Part shown: positions 4,938 to 5,020 of the stretch, one piece after another | How positions within the stretch are numbered: the stretch's first letter is position 1 | Layout: each line of letters opens with the position of its first letter | Assembly: GCF_016785185.1 (NCBI RefSeq) | Contig: NZ_JAEKDY010000169.1 | DNA: 5,020 nucleotides | Origin: Heyndrickxia sporothermodurans | GTDB taxonomy: Bacteria > Bacillota > Bacilli > Bacillales > Bacillaceae_C | Strand: one strand, 5' to 3' | Program-made: the position numbers and the translations under genes | Notes under the pieces: model-generated | What the model saw: only the letters and a program-made list of their open reading frames with translations | What the model was told of the DNA's origin: nothing | Databases searched by the model: none

Positions 4938-5020
4938 TTTAATTAACACACGGAGGTTGATCGACATGAAAAGTAGAAATGGAATACGTTATTCGCAGGA
5001 ACAAAAAGAAGCAATTGTTA
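4901..5020 (+). mobile_element. Partial IS3-like insertion sequence, OrfA-proximal end
   Basis: The left boundary is placed at TGTTAGGATAG (4901) because the PAS reading decays there and IS3-family termini begin with TG. TGTCGTAGACAAC at 4913 is an alternative terminus. The transposase start at 4966 is 50-65 bp inside, as usual for these elements. The element continues off the right edge. It differs from the left-edge element in leader and protein. Confidence 0.55.
4966..5020 (+). CDS. IS3-family-like transposase OrfA, N-terminal fragment (runs off the window)
   Basis: The 18 complete residues (MKSRNGIRYSQEQKEAIV) look like the start of an IS3-family OrfA HTH protein: a basic lead, then R-Y-S-x-E-Q-K-x-x-I-V. 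GGAGG at 4952-4956 lies 9 nt upstream of the ATG. Only the first 55 bases are in the window, so the family assignment rests on this short pattern plus the terminus-like sequence upstream and the disrupted PAS gene. Confidence 0.65.
   Translation, partial: MKSRNGIRYSQEQKEAIV

Noticed and set aside
1..5020. CRISPR arrays, tRNA, rRNA or riboswitches
   Set aside because: No spaced direct repeats, cloverleaf, rRNA-like or known riboswitch core pattern was found on either strand by reading.

Overview
The window is AT-rich DNA (roughly a third G+C by inspection) with strong GGAGG-type ribosome binding sites, GTG and ATG starts, TGnTATAAT-type promoters and short stem/T-run terminators. This points to a low-GC Firmicute, most likely a Bacillales member. 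Species cannot be told from the sequence. The layout is that of an accessory (defence) island: a restriction-modification operon and several orphan or broken small genes, with a different IS3-like insertion sequence entering at each edge.

Left to right: (1) 1-129, the end of an IS3-family-like element with the first 22 codons of its leftward transposase OrfA. (2) 138-902, a leftward 254-aa protein with a Cys/His zinc-finger-like motif, on its own promoter near 983-991. (3) 1120-3265, a leftward two-gene type II R-M operon. A Dcm-like C5-cytosine methyltransferase comes first and overlaps by 14 bp an EcoRII-like restriction endonuclease that keeps both the effector-binding N-domain and the PD-(D/E)XK catalytic C-domain. 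The operon closes with a hairpin terminator right at the endonuclease stop codon. The predicted target is CCWGG (CCNGG possible). (4) 3393-3683, a divergent 96-aa small protein whose promoter lies back to back with the R-M promoter. Its pattern recalls a serine-recombinase N-domain without the active-site arginines.

(5) 3684-4799 holds no clearly intact gene. It contains a 107-codon leftward reading frame split by one extra base in a run of five A, with its own good promoter and RBS. It also contains a second probable broken leftward ORF ending directly on a hairpin terminator, and a perfect 11-bp inverted repeat. (6) 4800-4900, the start of a PAS-domain sensory protein that is cut by (7) a second, different IS3-like element with the start of its rightward OrfA at 4966.

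The methyltransferase and endonuclease clearly work together: one protects host DNA and the other cuts unmodified invading DNA. The zinc-finger protein and the 96-aa protein could be accessory or regulatory partners, but only position supports that. The strongest leads are the divergent small protein at the shared R-M promoter region, the uncharacterised zinc-finger protein, and the one-base frameshift gene. No wholly new multi-gene system can be demonstrated from this window.
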